NCBI GenBank assembly: GCA_944322345.1 | Contig: CALUOO010000019.1 | Location: forward strand, 1 to 47,840 | Length of the DNA: 47,840 nucleotides | Reading direction: 5' to 3' | Origin: an uncultured Bacteroides sp. | GTDB taxonomy: Bacteria; Bacteroidota; Bacteroidia; Bacteroidales; Bacteroidaceae | Part shown: positions 1 through 7,851 of the stretch, in pieces | Layout: every line of letters starts with the position of its first letter | Numbering within the stretch: the stretch's first letter is position 1 | Program-made: the position numbers and the translations under genes | The notes under the pieces: generated by a model | What the model was told of the DNA's origin: nothing | The model's input: only the letters and a program-made list of their open reading frames with translations | Database searches by the model: none

Positions 1-74
1 GGGCGTTGACGGATTCGAACCGCCGACCCTCTGCTTGTAAGGCAGATGCTCTGAACCAGCTGAGCTAAACGCCC
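1..74 (-). tRNA. tRNA-Val (anticodon UAC)
   Basis: On the minus strand the 74 bases fold as a tRNA: a 7-bp acceptor stem (GGGCGTT/AACGCCC), a D-arm with AGCTCAGCTGGTT, an anticodon stem-loop CTGCCTTACAAGCAG with anticodon TAC, and a T-arm GGTTCGAATCC. It decodes GUA and wobble Val codons. CCA is not encoded. It begins at the first base of the window, so further tRNAs of the same transcript may lie beyond the edge. It is identical to the copy at 108-181. Confidence 0.97.
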
Positions 75-107
75 TTGTTTGGAAAAGGAAGTGTTGAATT
101 TACGAGT

Positions 108-181
108 GGGCGTTGACGGATTCGAACCGCCGACCCTCTGCTTGTAAGGCAGATGCTCTGAACCAGCTGAGCTAAACGCCC
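108..181 (-). tRNA. tRNA-Val (anticodon UAC), second copy
   Basis: This is base-for-base the same 74-nt tRNA-Val(UAC) as at 1-74, separated from it by 33 bp and on the same strand, so both are probably cut from one precursor. It is the promoter-proximal copy. Confidence 0.97.
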
Positions 182-206
182 GTACACTTCCGTTTCAAAA
201 GCGATG

Positions 207-237
207 CAAAGGTACGGCTTTTTTCCAAACCTGCAAG
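207..237 (-). promoter_or_regulatory. Promoter of the tRNA-Val pair
   Basis: On the minus strand TACCTTTG (214-207) matches the Bacteroides -7 box TAnnTTTG. TTGC (236-233) lies about 18-19 nt upstream and could be the -33 element. The box is about 26 bp before the first tRNA. Confidence 0.55.
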
Positions 238-270
238 AGTTTTTCTAATTATTTTTTCAGAAATTCTTTA

Positions 271-873
271 TCAAAAAACAGAACTATCTGATTTATAATA
301 CTTTTTATTATCCATTTGAGAATCATTTTTCCGGATAACACGAGCAGGATTACCCACCGCAACCGAATTATCTGGAATATCCCGCACAACAACACTTCCT
401 GCACCAATCACACAACGACGGCCAATAGTTACCCCCGGACATATGATCGTTCCTCCGCCAATCCAGCAATCCTCACCGATTGTTACTGGATAAGCATATT
501 CTTTCGATCCGCGACGTTCCCTATAATCCATCGGATGATGTGGAGTATAGATTTGAACAGAAGGTCCCACCAATGTATGGGCTCCGATAGTAATCAACGC
601 TCCATCCAGAAAGACACAATTCGCATTAATAAAAACATGTTCCCCCAATTTGATTCCATCGCCATGATCGCAATGAAACGGTGGACAAATAATTGATGTA
701 TCAGGCAAGTCTGGTATCAGTTCTTCCAGCAACCCTCTATATTCTTTATCATAAGTACTCAAACACCGCATGCGTGCCAACAGTTTTTTAGCATGCTCAA
801 AGCTTGCCTGCAATTCTGCCGCACTCATATCAGCCAACAGCCCCTTTCTCATCTTATCCTTCTCTGTCATCAT
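271..873 (-). CDS. Maltose/galactoside-type sugar O-acetyltransferase
   Basis: This is a left-handed beta-helix acetyltransferase of the Maa/LacA/NodL family (about 185-200 aa; here 200), expected to move acetyl from acetyl-CoA to a sugar hydroxyl in the cytoplasm. The N-terminal 55 residues form the mac helical domain. Hexapeptide repeats (GEDCWIGGG, GVTIGRRCVIGAGS) run from about residue 70 to 185. The PHHPMD stretch at about 111-116 carries the catalytic His, and GNPARVI near the C-terminus is the usual closing motif. It starts 2 bp after the yaaA stop and is almost certainly co-transcribed with it. The start could be the first or second Met. The sugar substrate cannot be read from the sequence. 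Confidence 0.9.
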   Translation of the reverse strand: MMTEKDKMRKGLLADMSAAELQASFEHAKKLLARMRCLSTYDKEYRGLLEELIPDLPDTSIICPPFHCDHGDGIKLGEHVFINANCVFLDGALITIGAHTLVGPSVQIYTPHHPMDYRERRGSKEYAYPVTIGEDCWIGGGTIICPGVTIGRRCVIGAGSVVVRDIPDNSVAVGNPARVIRKNDSQMDNKKYYKSDSSVF

Positions 874-875
874 TA

Positions 876-1646
876 TTACAGCTCCTTTCCGTTAATAAAA
901 AACAGTTTTTTCCCGTCAGACAAAGCTTCATCGTACTCAAACCCTTCCCAAGAGAAGCGTTGCAATTCCTCCGGATCTTCTATTCTATTTTTCAGGATAA
1001 AACGCGACATTTCTCCACGCAACATTTTTGTATAAATCACTACCGTAGAAAGTTTTCCGTTCTTCCATACATGAAATTCCGGTGTAACGATTTTAACCTC
1101 TTCTTCCAGCCGTTTCCATTCAAACAGATTCTTCATTTCCTCACTTGCCAAATTACACAGCACTCCTCCTGCACGCCTGACATCCTCTATCAATGCATCA
1201 GTCAGTCGGGATCGCCAGAACATAAACACCGTTCCTCCCAACTCCGGCAGCAGGACATCTCCTTCCAACCTATAAGACCGAATTCCATCCAACGGCCTCA
1301 ACAAGCCATAACAAAAAGATGTCATTCGCAGATGATGCTGCGCATACTCAAAATCAGATGACGAAAAGTCTTTTGCGCCCAAACGTTTGAATACAATACC
1401 TGTATAGGCCAACAACGCAGGTAACTTTTTTAATGAAGGACTATGAAAATCCTGATAACGTTTATAATTTTCCCACGCAATCTTCGAGTTCACATGCAGA
1501 AGCCGTTCCAGCTCTTCGACAGAGAATTGCGACATCTGAAATGCCACTTCAGAAGCTTCTTTCTGAAAGCGCGGTTCTGTAAGCATAGGAAATTTCACAT
1601 TCGTGCTTTCACTCATCGTTTTAGCACAAGACAATAATATCAGCAT
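876..1646 (-). CDS. yaaA: YaaA family (DUF328) peroxide stress protein
   Basis: At 256 aa it has the usual length for YaaA. The N-terminus (MLILLSCAKTM) corresponds to the LI(I/L)LSPAKT opening of the family. NLASEE(M), LRPLDGIR and RGEMSRFI match other conserved blocks. In E. coli YaaA lowers intracellular free iron during H2O2 stress and binds DNA; the same role here is inference. It is the upstream gene of a pair with the acetyltransferase at 271-873, with a 2-bp gap. Its upstream region holds a 22-bp-period repeat array (1799-1888) shared with the divergent GH20 gene. Confidence 0.9.
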   Translation of the reverse strand: MLILLSCAKTMSESTNVKFPMLTEPRFQKEASEVAFQMSQFSVEELERLLHVNSKIAWENYKRYQDFHSPSLKKLPALLAYTGIVFKRLGAKDFSSSDFEYAQHHLRMTSFCYGLLRPLDGIRSYRLEGDVLLPELGGTVFMFWRSRLTDALIEDVRRAGGVLCNLASEEMKNLFEWKRLEEEVKIVTPEFHVWKNGKLSTVVIYTKMLRGEMSRFILKNRIEDPEELQRFSWEGFEYDEALSDGKKLFFINGKEL

Positions 1647-1798
1647 CTATTCTCTTTTTGGTTTGACTGAACAAAAATAAGAAAATGTTCAGAGAGTCCG
1701 TTCGTTTTTTCAAAGAAGACTTCAAACCTTTCTTCACATCTCTTTGAAGCATAAGCAATCCATTACGGACAAACAAGCTCTTTCTTCCTTGCCTTTCT

Positions 1799-1888
1799 TT
1801 CGTATCACTTAAGTAATATGTTCGTATCACTTAAGTAATACGAACGTTCAACCTAAGTGATACGAAAGGAAGACTTAGGTGATACGAA
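1799..1888. repeat. Array A: four 22-bp-period palindromic units
   Basis: Four units are spaced exactly 22 bp apart (the AAGT or AGGT of each unit falls at 1811, 1833, 1855 and 1877). The first two read TTCGTATCACTTAAGTAA and the last two read as the inverted form (AAGTGATACGAA, AGGTGATACGAA). The second unit is a near-perfect 24-bp palindrome with one mismatch around CTTAAG. The same consensus recurs at 41215-41303. There are no spacers of CRISPR type and no ORF explains it. Confidence 0.85.
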
Positions 1889-1981
1889 AAAAAACAAGGA
1901 AGAAAGCATCTAATCCTACAATAGCAGACCATTAATTCTACAACATACTAGCCATAAAGTTATTGGCAGACAGAAAAAAAC

Positions 1982-2012
1982 TTTGCCAATCAAAATTTTT
2001 TTATTACCTTGC
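1982..2012 (+). promoter_or_regulatory. Promoter of GH20 gene at 2071
   Basis: TTTG (1982-1985) and TACCTTGC (2005-2012, one mismatch to TAnnTTTG) are separated by 19 bp, the Bacteroides -33/-7 layout. The predicted start point is near 2018, giving a leader of about 50 nt. Confidence 0.6.
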
Positions 2013-2070
2013 AAAACGTTTTATTACAATTATTTAATCGCAATTTATTAACAACCAAATCCCCTTGTTT

Positions 2071-4053
2071 ATGAAAAAGAAAAACAAAATCCTAGAAGCT
2101 ATTCTATTGACCATCATGCTTTTCTTCCCAATAGCGAACAGCATCTACGCTCAGCTAAACCCCAAGCCTTTTGTCATCCCCGAAATCAGGCAATGGACCG
2201 GGAAAGAAGGCACATTTACCCCCCAATCATATACACGTATCGTATGCACATCAAACCATCCGGAGCTGAAACGGATTGCACAAATATTCGCATCAGACTA
2301 CTCGGCCATGTTCGGAAAGAAATTAGAGGTTACACAAGATAAAGCCAAAGACGGAGATTTTGTGTTATCACTAGCCAAAGACAAAGAATTGGGTACAGAA
2401 GGATATACCATTAAAATATCCGACCGGATAACCCTCTCCGCTCCTACCCCGACCGGAATCTACTGGGGTACACGTACACTTTTACAAATAGCAGAACAAA
2501 GCGACACCCAATCACTTCCTAAAGGAACTATCCGAGATTATCCGGACTATCCGTTGCGAGGATTTATGATCGACTGCGGCAGAAAATTCATTCCTATGCC
2601 CTATTTGCAAGATCTGGTAAAAATAATGGCATACTACAAGATGAACACACTGCAAGTTCATCTGAACGATAATGGCTTCAAACAATATTTCGAACACGAC
2701 TGGAATAAAACATATGCCGCATTTCGACTGGAATCTAACACTTTCCCCGGATTGACCGCACGAGATGGCTCTTACTCTAAAAAAGAATTCATTATTTTTC
2801 AGAAACAGGCAGCCGAATATTTTGTAGAAATCATTCCTGAAATTGATGTACCTGCACATTCCTTAGCCTTTACACATTATAAACCGGAAATTGGAAGTAA
2901 AGAATATGGAATGGATCATCTGGACTTGTTCAAACAAGAGACTTACGACTTCATTGATGCTTTGTTTAAAGAATATCTTGAAGGCGACAATCCTGTTTTC
3001 GTAGGCCGAAGAGTACATATCGGAACCGATGAATATTCAAATGCAAAAAAGGAAGTAGTAGAGAAGTTCAGATACTTCACCGACCACTACATACGTCTGG
3101 TAGAAAGTTATGGGAAGCAAGCTGTGGTGTGGGGAGCACTTACTCATGCCAAAGGAGACACTCCCGTAAAATCAGAAAATGTAATCATGAATACATGGTA
3201 TAATGGATACGCTGACCCTGCTACAATGATTAAAGAAGGATACCAACTGATCAGCATACCAGACGGACTTGTGTATATTGTCCCCAAAGCTGGATATTAT
3301 TACGATTACCTCAACGAAAGTTATCTTTATAAAGAATGGACTCCGGCCCATATAGGCAAGGCTGTATTCGAAGAAAAACATCCTTCCATTATAGGTGGCA
3401 TGTTTGCTGTATGGAACGACCATGTAGGCAACGGAATCTCGGTAAAAGACATTCATCACCGTATTTTCTCACCTATGCAAACCCTCTCAGTCAAAATGTG
3501 GACAGGAGCTAATCCGTCACTCGCATACGAAACATTCAACAGCCAACGGGCTATTCTCAGCGAAGCACCGGGAGTCAACCAGCTGGGACGCATCGGAAAA
3601 GCACCATCGCAAGTGTATGAATGTGTAAAAGTTTCTCCCAACAGCACTTCTCCACACACAGAAATCGGCTACAACTATACAGTTTGTTTTGATATAAAAG
3701 GGGCAGAAGAGGAAAAAGGTACCATATTATTTGAATCGCCCAATGCCGTATTCTACTTGAGTGACCCAATCAGTGGAATGATGGGATTCGCACGCGACGG
3801 ATACCTGAATACATTCCCTTATCGTGTAATACCCGGAGAAAAAGCACACATACAGATAGAAGGTGACAACACCAGTACTACACTCAAGGTAAACGGAAAA
3901 ATTATAGAAAAGCTAAATATACAGAAGCGTTTCTATAACGGAGGGAAAGATTCTATGAACTATGTACGTACATTAGTATTTCCTTTAAAGAAAGCTGGAG
4001 ATTTTTCCAGTCAAGTCAGCAACTTGAAAGTATACAATTACATTAAAGAATAA
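2071..4053 (+). CDS. Secreted GH20 beta-N-acetylhexosaminidase with C-terminal LamG-like domain
   Basis: This 660-aa exported glycoside hydrolase is likely to remove terminal beta-GlcNAc/GalNAc from host or microbial glycans in the periplasm or at the surface. A signal peptide (MKKKNKILEAILL... to about residue 28) is followed by a GH20b-type alpha/beta domain (about 35-150), then the GH20 TIM barrel (about 155-490; RGFMIDCGRKF, LQVHLNDNG, PEIDVPAHS). The catalytic Asp-Glu pair is HIGTDEY at about 320-321. The usual HxGGDE reads GT here. The last 140 residues look like a concanavalin/LamG beta-sandwich. I use ATG 2071, because a TTG 6 bp upstream is the only alternative and has no support. 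It is monocistronic, with a terminator at 4133-4188. Confidence 0.9.
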   Translation: MKKKNKILEAILLTIMLFFPIANSIYAQLNPKPFVIPEIRQWTGKEGTFTPQSYTRIVCTSNHPELKRIAQIFASDYSAMFGKKLEVTQDKAKDGDFVLSLAKDKELGTEGYTIKISDRITLSAPTPTGIYWGTRTLLQIAEQSDTQSLPKGTIRDYPDYPLRGFMIDCGRKFIPMPYLQDLVKIMAYYKMNTLQVHLNDNGFKQYFEHDWNKTYAAFRLESNTFPGLTARDGSYSKKEFIIFQKQAAEYFVEIIPEIDVPAHSLAFTHYKPEIGSKEYGMDHLDLFKQETYDFIDALFKEYLEGDNPVFVGRRVHIGTDEYSNAKKEVVEKFRYFTDHYIRLVESYGKQAVVWGALTHAKGDTPVKSENVIMNTWYNGYADPATMIKEGYQLISIPDGLVYIVPKAGYYYDYLNESYLYKEWTPAHIGKAVFEEKHPSIIGGMFAVWNDHVGNGISVKDIHHRIFSPMQTLSVKMWTGANPSLAYETFNSQRAILSEAPGVNQLGRIGKAPSQVYECVKVSPNSTSPHTEIGYNYTVCFDIKGAEEEKGTILFESPNAVFYLSDPISGMMGFARDGYLNTFPYRVIPGEKAHIQIEGDNTSTTLKVNGKIIEKLNIQKRFYNGGKDSMNYVRTLVFPLKKAGDFSSQVSNLKVYNYIKE

Positions 4054-4132
4054 ACACACTAATCATCATAAACATTAAAAGATTCTCAAAATAATACGCT
4101 ATAAACAGCACATAAATAATTCCTCCTAAAGT

Positions 4133-4188
4133 AATCCCCTTATTTTATCCTTTCTCTACAATATAAAAGGGAAAATAAGGGGATTTTT
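4133..4188 (+). terminator. Terminator of GH20 gene
   Basis: AATCCCCTTATTTT pairs with AAAATAAGGGGATT around a loop of about 25 nt and runs into TTTTT. It lies 80 bp after the GH20 stop. Confidence 0.75.
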
Positions 4189-4207
4189 ATGTCATTACTA
4201 TTTGCAA

Positions 4208-4246
4208 AAACAAGTAAGGCTGACTCAAAATAAGTCAGCCTTACTC
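4208..4246 (-). terminator. Terminator of carB
   Basis: Read on the minus strand, GTAAGGCTGACT and AGTCAGCCTTAC form a 12-bp stem with a short loop, followed by TTGTTTTTG. It begins about 25 bp after the carB stop. Confidence 0.85.
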
Positions 4247-4271
4247 CAGATTATCCTATTATGATAGTTCT

Positions 4272-7200
4272 TTATTTATATTCCTGCCAGCTCTTAATTT
4301 GAATATCGCTCAGTTTCATATCACAGAATGCTTCAATGAAAGCACTAGCTAAACGAGCATTCGTAATCAATGGTATATTGTGATCAATAGCCCCACGACG
4401 AATACGATATCCGTTTGTCAATTCACGTTTTGTATGATTTTTCGGGATATTAACAATCAGATCAAACTTATGTTCAGCTATCATCTTCATTACATTGTCT
4501 TCTGCATCCGGCTTCTCATCCGGCCAGTAAACAGGTGTCACTTCCACACCGTGTGCATTCAGGAAAGCTGCAGTTCCAGCAGTTGCATACAGCTTATAGC
4601 CTTTTGCAAACAATACCCGGCTAGCATCCAGCAAATCTACTTTCGATTTCATTGCCCCTGACGATAACATTATTCCCTTTTCAGGAACTTTAAATCCGGT
4701 AGCAATCATAGCATTAAGCAATGCTTCGTTGAAATCATCACCAATACAGCCAACCTCACCGGTGGAAGACATATCAACACCCAGCACAGGATCAGCTTTG
4801 TGTAAACGAGAGAACGAGAACTGCGAAGCTTTTACTCCAATCCAATCAATATCAAATGCAGATTTATCAGGACGAGTATAAGGAGCATCCAGCATAATAC
4901 GTGTAGCTGTTTCGATAAAGTTACGTTTTAATACTTTAGAAACAAATGGGAAGCTACGAGAAGCACGCAGATTACATTCTATCACTTTCACTTCATTATT
5001 ACGTGCCAGGAACTGGATATTGAAAGGTCCGGAAATATTCAATTCTTTTGCTATCTGACGGCTGATTTTCTTAATACGGCGTGCTGTTGCAAAGTAAATC
5101 TTCTGTGCCGGGAATACCAATGTAGCATCGCCAGAGTGAACACCGGCAAATTCAATATGTTCAGAAATAGCATATTCTACAATTTCACCATTTTGAGCTA
5201 CCGCATCAAACTCGATTTCTTTCGTATTCTCAAGGAATTGTGAAACCACTACCGGATATTCTTTAGATACCTCGGCAGCCATTTTCAAGAAGTTTGCAAG
5301 TTCTTCATCATCATAGCAAACGTTCATAGCAGCACCCGACAATACATATGAAGGACGAACCAGAACCGGATAACCTACCTTATCCACAAACCCTTTCACA
5401 TCTTCCAGGCTTGTCAGTTCCTGCCAAGCCGGCTGATCGATGCCAAGCTGATCAAGCATAGCAGAGAATTTGTTACGGTTTTCGGCACGGTCGATAGAAA
5501 CTGGAGATGTACCCAATACAGGAACAGACTGGCGATAAAGTTTCATTGCCAGATTGTTCGGAATCTGACCACCTACAGAAACAATGACACCACGAGGTTG
5601 TTCCAAATCAATCACATCAAGCACACGTTCGAAAGAAAGCTCATCAAAATACAAGCGATCACACATATCATAGTCCGTAGACACTGTCTCAGGATTATAG
5701 TTAATCATAATAGACTTGTATCCCAGTTTGCGGGCAGTCTGCACAGCATTTACCGAACACCAGTCAAATTCTACCGAACTACCGATACGGTAAGCTCCCG
5801 AACCTAATACAACAACCGATTTCTCATTCTTATAATAATTTACGTCATACCCCTCAACGGCATAAGTCATATAAAGATAATTAGTCAGTTCCGGATGCTC
5901 TGAAGCTACAGTATTTATACGTTTTACTGCCGGAAGAATACCCAATGCCTTACGATGAGCACGTACCATCAGGTTCTCTTTCTCCATGTTTCCAGTAGGA
6001 TTCAAGACAAAGCGGGCAATTTGGAAATCAGAGAATCCAAGAATCTTTGCCTGACGCATAACATCTGCCGGAATATCTTCTACTTTATTATAAGAGCAAA
6101 GTTTAGCTTTATAATCGACAATATTCTTCAATTTACCAAGGAACCACGGATCAATCTTTGTCAGTTCATAGATACGTTCTATAGTATAACCCTCTTCCAA
6201 TGCCTGAGCCAGTGCAAAAACGCGCAAGTCTGTGGGGTGAGAAAGTTCATGATCAAGATCTTCAAAATGCAGATCGTCATTACCGACAAATCCGTGCATA
6301 CCTTGACCGATCATACGTAAACCTTTCTGGATTATCTCTTCGAAGGAGCGACCGATAGACATAATCTCACCTACCGACTTCATGCTAGAACCGATTTCAC
6401 GCGATACACCCACAAACTTTGTCAAGTCCCAGCGCGGAATCTTACAAATCAAATAGTCCAGCCGAGGAGCTTCGTATGCCGAATTGGGAGTACCCATTTC
6501 ACCGATCTGGTCAAGAGAATAGCCCAGCGCAATCTTTGCTGCAACAAATGCCAGAGGATATCCTGTAGCCTTTGAAGCAAGTGCAGACGAACGGCTCAGA
6601 CGTGCATTCACCTCGATGACACGATAATCATCTGTTTCAGAGTTGAAAGCATACTGAATGTTACATTCACCAACAATGCCTAAATGACGAATACATTTCG
6701 TAGAAAGCTCCTGCAGCATTTTCAGTTCTTTATCATCGAGCGAACAAGTAGGAGCAACAACAATAGATTCACCGGTATGGATACCCAGCGGATCGAAGTT
6801 CTCCATGCTTGCTACCGTAAAGCAATGATCTTTTGCATCACGAATTACCTCAAATTCAATTTCTTTCCAGCCTTTCAACGATTCTTCTACCAGAATCTGT
6901 TTAGAGAAAGTAAAGGAACTTTCCGCCAGTTTCAAAAATTCTTCTTTATTCTGGCAGATACCACTACCCAGTCCACCAAGTGCATAGGCAGAACGAACCA
7001 TTACCGGGAAACCGATACGTTCGGCAGCAGCAATGGCATCTTCCATATTTTCAACAGCCTGACTGACCGGAGTTTTCATGTCAATTTCATTCAGTTTCTT
7101 GACAAACAGATCACGGTCTTCCGTATACATAATTGCCTCAACCGAAGTTCCCAATACTTTTACACCATATTTATCCAGAATCCCCTTTGTGTACAATTCA

Positions 7201-7493
7201 GCACCACAGTTCAATGCAGTCTGTCCACCGAAAGCAAGCAGAATGCCGTCCGGGCGCTCCTTCTTTATAATCTCTTCTACAAAATAAGTAGTCACGGGAA
7301 GGAAATACACCTTGTCAGCAATTCCTTCGGAAGTCTGAATTGTTGCAATATTCGGATTTACCAATACCGAACTGATACCCTCTTCTTTCAAGGCCTTCAG
7401 TGCCTGCGAACCGGAATAATCAAACTCTCCGGCCTGTCCGATTTTGAGTGCTCCTGATCCCAAAACAAGGACTTTCTTGATTTCCTTTTCCAT
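4272..7493 (-). CDS. carB: Carbamoyl-phosphate synthase large subunit, eukaryote-like type
   Basis: CarB makes carbamoyl phosphate from bicarbonate, ATP and glutamine-derived ammonia for pyrimidine and arginine synthesis. The full 1073-aa layout is present: N-terminal carboxyphosphate half with ATP-grasp (about 128-330; LGSGALKIGQAGEFDYSGSQ, NARLSRSSALASKATGYPLA), an oligomerisation region, a second synthetase half with ATP-grasp (about 680-870; LGSGAYRIGSSVEFDW, VRPSYVLSGAAMNV, VIECNLRASRSFPFVSK), and a C-terminal MGS-like allosteric domain (about 945-1073). Blocks such as NIATIQTS, HLGIVGECNIQYA, KIPRWDL and MCDRLYFDE are those of eukaryotic CAD/CPSII rather than E. coli CarB. No carA is adjacent, so the glutaminase subunit is elsewhere. 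The leader (7494-7700) looks like an attenuator. Confidence 0.96.
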   Translation of the reverse strand: MEKEIKKVLVLGSGALKIGQAGEFDYSGSQALKALKEEGISSVLVNPNIATIQTSEGIADKVYFLPVTTYFVEEIIKKERPDGILLAFGGQTALNCGAELYTKGILDKYGVKVLGTSVEAIMYTEDRDLFVKKLNEIDMKTPVSQAVENMEDAIAAAERIGFPVMVRSAYALGGLGSGICQNKEEFLKLAESSFTFSKQILVEESLKGWKEIEFEVIRDAKDHCFTVASMENFDPLGIHTGESIVVAPTCSLDDKELKMLQELSTKCIRHLGIVGECNIQYAFNSETDDYRVIEVNARLSRSSALASKATGYPLAFVAAKIALGYSLDQIGEMGTPNSAYEAPRLDYLICKIPRWDLTKFVGVSREIGSSMKSVGEIMSIGRSFEEIIQKGLRMIGQGMHGFVGNDDLHFEDLDHELSHPTDLRVFALAQALEEGYTIERIYELTKIDPWFLGKLKNIVDYKAKLCSYNKVEDIPADVMRQAKILGFSDFQIARFVLNPTGNMEKENLMVRAHRKALGILPAVKRINTVASEHPELTNYLYMTYAVEGYDVNYYKNEKSVVVLGSGAYRIGSSVEFDWCSVNAVQTARKLGYKSIMINYNPETVSTDYDMCDRLYFDELSFERVLDVIDLEQPRGVIVSVGGQIPNNLAMKLYRQSVPVLGTSPVSIDRAENRNKFSAMLDQLGIDQPAWQELTSLEDVKGFVDKVGYPVLVRPSYVLSGAAMNVCYDDEELANFLKMAAEVSKEYPVVVSQFLENTKEIEFDAVAQNGEIVEYAISEHIEFAGVHSGDATLVFPAQKIYFATARRIKKISRQIAKELNISGPFNIQFLARNNEVKVIECNLRASRSFPFVSKVLKRNFIETATRIMLDAPYTRPDKSAFDIDWIGVKASQFSFSRLHKADPVLGVDMSSTGEVGCIGDDFNEALLNAMIATGFKVPEKGIMLSSGAMKSKVDLLDASRVLFAKGYKLYATAGTAAFLNAHGVEVTPVYWPDEKPDAEDNVMKMIAEHKFDLIVNIPKNHTKRELTNGYRIRRGAIDHNIPLITNARLASAFIEAFCDMKLSDIQIKSWQEYK

Positions 7494-7530
7494 TTCTTCT
7501 TTATTTATATAAGTTGTTGAATATGTTCAC

Positions 7531-7570
7531 AAAAAAAATGCGTTACCCTCAACAAAGGATTAACGCATTA
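7531..7570 (-). terminator. Candidate attenuator terminator in the carB leader
   Basis: Read on the minus strand, AATGCGTTA (7569-7561) and TAACGCATT (7545-7537) form a perfect 9-bp stem with a 15-nt loop, immediately followed by more T (eight consecutive T in all). It lies between the predicted carB promoter and the carB ATG, 37 bp before the latter, and 9 nt after the stop codon of a 33-codon leader ORF. The operon upstream has its own terminator at 7806-7839, so this one belongs to carB. Confidence 0.75.
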
Positions 7571-7578
7571 CCAAAGAA

Positions 7579-7680
7579 CTAAAATATCGTTTCAGAGAAA
7601 AAAGAAAAGAAGTATGCCAACTCCGGGTGAGACGCATCCGAATGGAGATAATACTTACTTCTGATTTTCTGCTGCTTCAT
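7579..7680 (-). CDS. Putative 33-aa carB leader peptide
   Basis: This short ORF begins about 15 nt after the predicted carB start point and ends 9 nt before the attenuator stem. The peptide starts MKQQKIRSKYYLHSD and ends ELAYFFSFFSETIF. Its last dozen codons lie on an almost pure pyrimidine stretch of mRNA (7612-7593, CUUCUUUUCUUUUUUCUCUG). The arrangement matches the pyrBI leader of enteric bacteria, where low UTP makes polymerase pause in the U-tract so that the ribosome catches up and blocks the terminator. The ribosome-binding site is weak, as is usual in Bacteroides. A Phe/Tyr-sensing attenuator is the alternative, but it fits the target gene less well. Confidence 0.5.
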   Translation of the reverse strand: MKQQKIRSKYYLHSDASHPELAYFFSFFSETIF

Positions 7681-7700
7681 TCTTACATTCAAAATTTGTG

Positions 7701-7731
7701 CAAAGTAACAACTTATTTCTATAAGAACAAA
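7701..7731 (-). promoter_or_regulatory. Promoter of carB
   Basis: On the minus strand TTTG (7731-7728) and TTACTTTG (7708-7701, one mismatch to TAnnTTTG) are 19 bp apart. The predicted start is near 7695, giving a leader of about 200 nt. Confidence 0.6.
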
Positions 7732-7805
7732 ATATTTAGGAGAGGAAATGGCGGATAAAGTCCTTTTATATCTTATAGTCTCAAATCTACCAGAGCCCAT
7801 AAATA

Positions 7806-7839
7806 AGTAAGATGCTCCGAACAAAGCATCTTACTTAAA
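7806..7839 (-). terminator. Terminator of the three-lipoprotein operon
   Basis: TAAGTAAGATGCT and AGCATCTTACTTA form a 13-bp stem with an 8-nt loop, 12 bp after the stop of the gene at 7852. On the minus strand it leads into ATTTATGG, a weak T-tract. Confidence 0.65.
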
Positions 7840-7851
7840 ATATTTATGCAA

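Larger units (their letters stand above)
1647..2070. other. Divergent intergenic region yaaA / GH20
   Basis: This 424-bp gap between two divergent genes contains the repeat array at 1799-1888 and the GH20 promoter at 1982-2012. A 69-codon minus-strand reading frame at 1621-1830 runs through the array and yaaA start; it has no family resemblance and is not called. Confidence 0.7.

Noticed and set aside
1621-1830. Minus-strand frame starting MIRTYYLSDTK, similar at its start to the frame at 41042-41245 (MIRTFDLSDTR)
   Set aside because: The likeness comes only from both starts lying in the related repeat arrays A and D; the rest of the two frames does not match.
1799-1888. Arrays A-D considered as CRISPR
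   Set aside because: The units are contiguous palindromic repeats without unique spacers, and no cas gene is present.
6684-7457. Plus-strand ORF of 257 codons opposite carB
   Set aside because: It is the antisense shadow of the conserved N-terminal half of carB, and the translation has no recognisable domain.
7579-7824. 81-codon reading of the carB leader frame
   Set aside because: The longer frame would begin upstream of the predicted promoter; only the last 33 codons fit the transcript, and these are reported as the leader peptide.
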